This document shows, one piece after another, positions 62,470 through 64,000 of a stretch of 64,000 nt of DNA. Position numbers and translations under genes: made by a program. The number at the start of each line of letters is the position of its first letter. The stretch's first letter is position 1. Origin of the DNA: Saccharopolyspora ipomoeae (GTDB taxonomy: Bacteria > Actinomycetota > Actinomycetes > Mycobacteriales > Pseudonocardiaceae); assembly GCF_029952525.1 (NCBI RefSeq), contig NZ_JASAOF010000002.1, positions 248,001 through 312,000 on the forward strand, in the 5' to 3' direction. The notes under the pieces are model-generated. The model searched no databases. It saw nothing but the letters and a program-made list of their open reading frames with translations, and was not told the origin of the DNA.

Positions 62470-62781
62470 TCAGGGACGCCAGCGGTGGGCGTAGCCGGGT
62501 CGGTCGGCGTAGGGCAGGCCGAGTAACGCCAGGGTGAGGCATCCTCGTTCGTCCTCGGGCGGGTAACTGGTGCCGAGGACGTCGCAGGGGCCTTCGCCGG
62601 TGCCGCAGCGCTCGTGCTGGGCGAGCAGGCGGGTTTTGAGCTCGCATTCGCGGAATCCGCGCAGGGGTCCGATGAGGCAGCGGTGGGTGGCGTTGCCGGT
62701 CTCCTCGTCTTGGCGGGCTTGGCTGTGCAGTTCGAGGTCGACGTCGACCTGGCGGCGCAGGAATTGGGTGAAGCGGCTCAT
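62470..62781 (-). CDS. DUF6221 family protein
   Basis: 103 residues, ATG at 62781. It begins MSRFTQFLRRQVDVDLELHS and has the family features FRECELKTRLLAQHERCGTG in the middle and LTLALLGLPYADRPGYAHRW at the end (LAxPYADxPxYxxxW). DUF6221 proteins are short, found mostly in actinobacteria and often in plasmid or integrated-element contexts; function unknown. Two Cys pairs may bind metal. Confidence 0.85.
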   Translation of the reverse strand: MSRFTQFLRRQVDVDLELHSQARQDEETGNATHRCLIGPLRGFRECELKTRLLAQHERCGTGEGPCDVLGTSYPPEDERGCLTLALLGLPYADRPGYAHRWRP

Positions 62782-63008
62782 GGGTCTCCCCCGTGCGTCC
62801 CTCGGTGATCGCGGTCCACTGCGGTGACGCGCGGGGCGGCCGGTGATGACGTGTTGCCGCGCGATTGTCTGTTGGTTACTTGTTGGCGAACTGGTGGCGG
62901 CTTGTCGCCAGGAATTCCCGTTGCCGTGATCGGCTGCGTAGCGTGTCGAATCCCCAGGGCGCGGGCCCTGTTTCGTGATCGCTGACCGGTTTTCAGGGAG
63001 TGGAAGTC

Positions 63009-64000
63009 ATGGTGCAACGGGAAGTGCGGGTCGCTCGGCGTGCGGTGCTGGCCGGTGGGCTGGCGGTGTCGGCGGTGGGTTTCGCCGGGTTGCCGGCGAG
63101 CGCGGCGGCTCCGCGGGTGGGAGGCCGTGCGGCGGCTCCGTCGATCTCCTCGACGTCGGATTGGGACGCCCGGGACGCCTCGGGTGAGATCGAGGTGCTG
63201 GACTCGAAGCCGACGAAGATCATCGTGCATCACACGGCGACGCCCAACAGCGATGACACGTCGCAGTCGCACGCCTTCGAGTTATCGAGGCAGATCCAGG
63301 ACTACCACATGGACACCAACGGCTGGTCGGACACGGGCCAGAACTTCACCAACTCGCGCGGTGGCCACTTGATGGAGGGCCGGCACAAGAGCTTGGCGGC
63401 GCTGCAGGGCGGGTCTCAGCACGTCAAGGGCGCGCACGCCGGTGAGCAGAACTCGGTGTCGTTGGGGATCGAGAACGAGGGCACCTACACCGAGGCGTCG
63501 GTTCCGGGGTCGTTGTGGGAGTCGTTGGTGTCGTTGTGCTCGTACATGGTGTCGCAGTACGGGATCGAGCCGGGTGAGATCTACGGGCATCGGGATTACA
63601 TGTCGACGGCGTGCCCGGGTGATGTGCTCTACGCGCGGTTGCCGGAGTTGCGGGAGTCGGTGGGTGCGGCGTTGGGGCTGGCGGTGGTGCAGCCGGTGAC
63701 GTGGCCGTTGCTGCGTCCGGGTGCGCAGGGTCCGAGCGTGTCGGCGTTGCAGATGTTGTTGGGTGCTCGGGGTGCGGTGGTACCGGTGGACGGGGTGTTC
63801 GGGGAGTCGACGCAGCGGGCGTCCGCGGGTGTGGTGGCGGAGCGGGCCGGGTCGGGTCCGTCGTGCTTCGGGTCGCGGGTGGCTGAGCCGGGGTTGTTCG
63901 GTGGGTTGGCGTGGGAGTCGGTGACGCCGGTGCTGGGTGCGGGTGCCCGGGGTGAGGCGGTGCGGGCGGTGCAGGTGCTGTTGACGTCGCGGGGTCGGTA
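63009..64000 (+). CDS. Secreted N-acetylmuramoyl-L-alanine amidase with peptidoglycan-binding repeats, 3' end outside window
   Basis: Open from ATG at 63009 (GGGAG/GGAAG upstream) to the last base, 330 codons. Twin-arginine signal RRAVLAGGLAVSAVGF with cleavage near ASAAA. Type-2 amidase domain (about 65-215): zinc His in IIVHHTATPN, substrate region GGHLMEGRHKSLAALQGG, HVKGAHAGEQNSVSLGIENE and final GHRDYMSTACPGD. Two peptidoglycan-binding repeats start at about 237 (LLRPGAQGPSVSALQMLLGA) and 310 (VLGAGARGEAVRAVQVLLTS). It cleaves the bond between muramic acid and stem peptide. Confidence 0.92.
   Translation, partial: MVQREVRVARRAVLAGGLAVSAVGFAGLPASAAAPRVGGRAAAPSISSTSDWDARDASGEIEVLDSKPTKIIVHHTATPNSDDTSQSHAFELSRQIQDYHMDTNGWSDTGQNFTNSRGGHLMEGRHKSLAALQGGSQHVKGAHAGEQNSVSLGIENEGTYTEASVPGSLWESLVSLCSYMVSQYGIEPGEIYGHRDYMSTACPGDVLYARLPELRESVGAALGLAVVQPVTWPLLRPGAQGPSVSALQMLLGARGAVVPVDGVFGESTQRASAGVVAERAGSGPSCFGSRVAEPGLFGGLAWESVTPVLGAGARGEAVRAVQVLLTSRGR

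Overview
This is a 64 kb stretch of a high-GC (about 70%) actinobacterial chromosome. GTG and TTG starts are common, and the markers are actinobacterial: a resuscitation-promoting factor with LysM, MurT/GatD, F420-type LLM oxidoreductase, ECF42-type sigma factor with a YCII partner, DUF6221, and a KstR-type site before a ketosteroid dehydrogenase. The gene set fits Pseudonocardiales (Saccharopolyspora- or Amycolatopsis-like), but that genus-level guess is inference. About 75 genes are called, plus two riboswitches, a tryptophan attenuator, several operator-like palindromes, strong hairpin terminators and Xer-type recombination sites.

Layout. 1-2.9 kb: end of a formate dehydrogenase operon (catalytic, Fe-S and membrane subunits). 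3.2-4.0 kb: Rpf/LysM cell-wall enzyme behind a c-di-AMP-type riboswitch candidate. 4.5-9.7 kb: murT-gatD (lipid II amidation) convergent with murJ, then a DUF1232 and a DoxX protein. 9.8-11.8 kb: acyl-CoA dehydrogenase divergent from a TetR regulator. 12.0-15.7 kb: a resistance-like operon TetR - ABC ATPase - ABC permease - macrolide-type glycosyltransferase, with a long operator. 15.8-17.3 kb: F420 LLM oxidoreductase and a 45-residue acidic peptide, both preceded by the same palindrome. 17.3-25.4 kb: D-aminoacylase, permuted lipoate ligase, lipoprotein pair, aldo/keto reductase, uppP, phosphatase, two envelope genes. 25.6-34.5 kb: a methionine-aminopeptidase fold lacking most metal ligands, quinone reductase/MarR pair, MtnA-like protein, ABC ATPase, Pro/Gln-rich protein, mug, argG with an ARG-box-like site, and a guanidine-III riboswitch with gdx.

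34.7-50.9 kb: methyltransferase, a tyrosine recombinase with a dif-like site just before its start codon, ECF sigma/YCII pair, Crp, EamA/LysR, PIG-L deacetylase, pentapeptide protein, coiled-coil protein, mdh, an SDR lacking its Tyr/Lys pair, MarR. 51-55.7 kb: auxiliary-type trpS behind a Trp-Trp leader peptide and terminator, ASCH protein, BKACE enzyme, leaderless ArsR-SRPBCC operon, ABM monooxygenase. 55.9-61.1 kb: fatty-acid/sterol hydroxylase with TetR, secreted hydrolase, KstD-like dehydrogenase. 61.1-62.3 kb is gene-poor and contains a convincing dif site, so this window may lie at or near the replication terminus. The window ends inside a secreted amidase with peptidoglycan-binding repeats.

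Common themes are envelope building (Rpf, MurT/GatD, MurJ, UppP, amidase), small-molecule resistance (glycosyltransferase/ABC cassette, gdx, trpS) and tight packing: six convergent gene pairs overlap at their stop codons.
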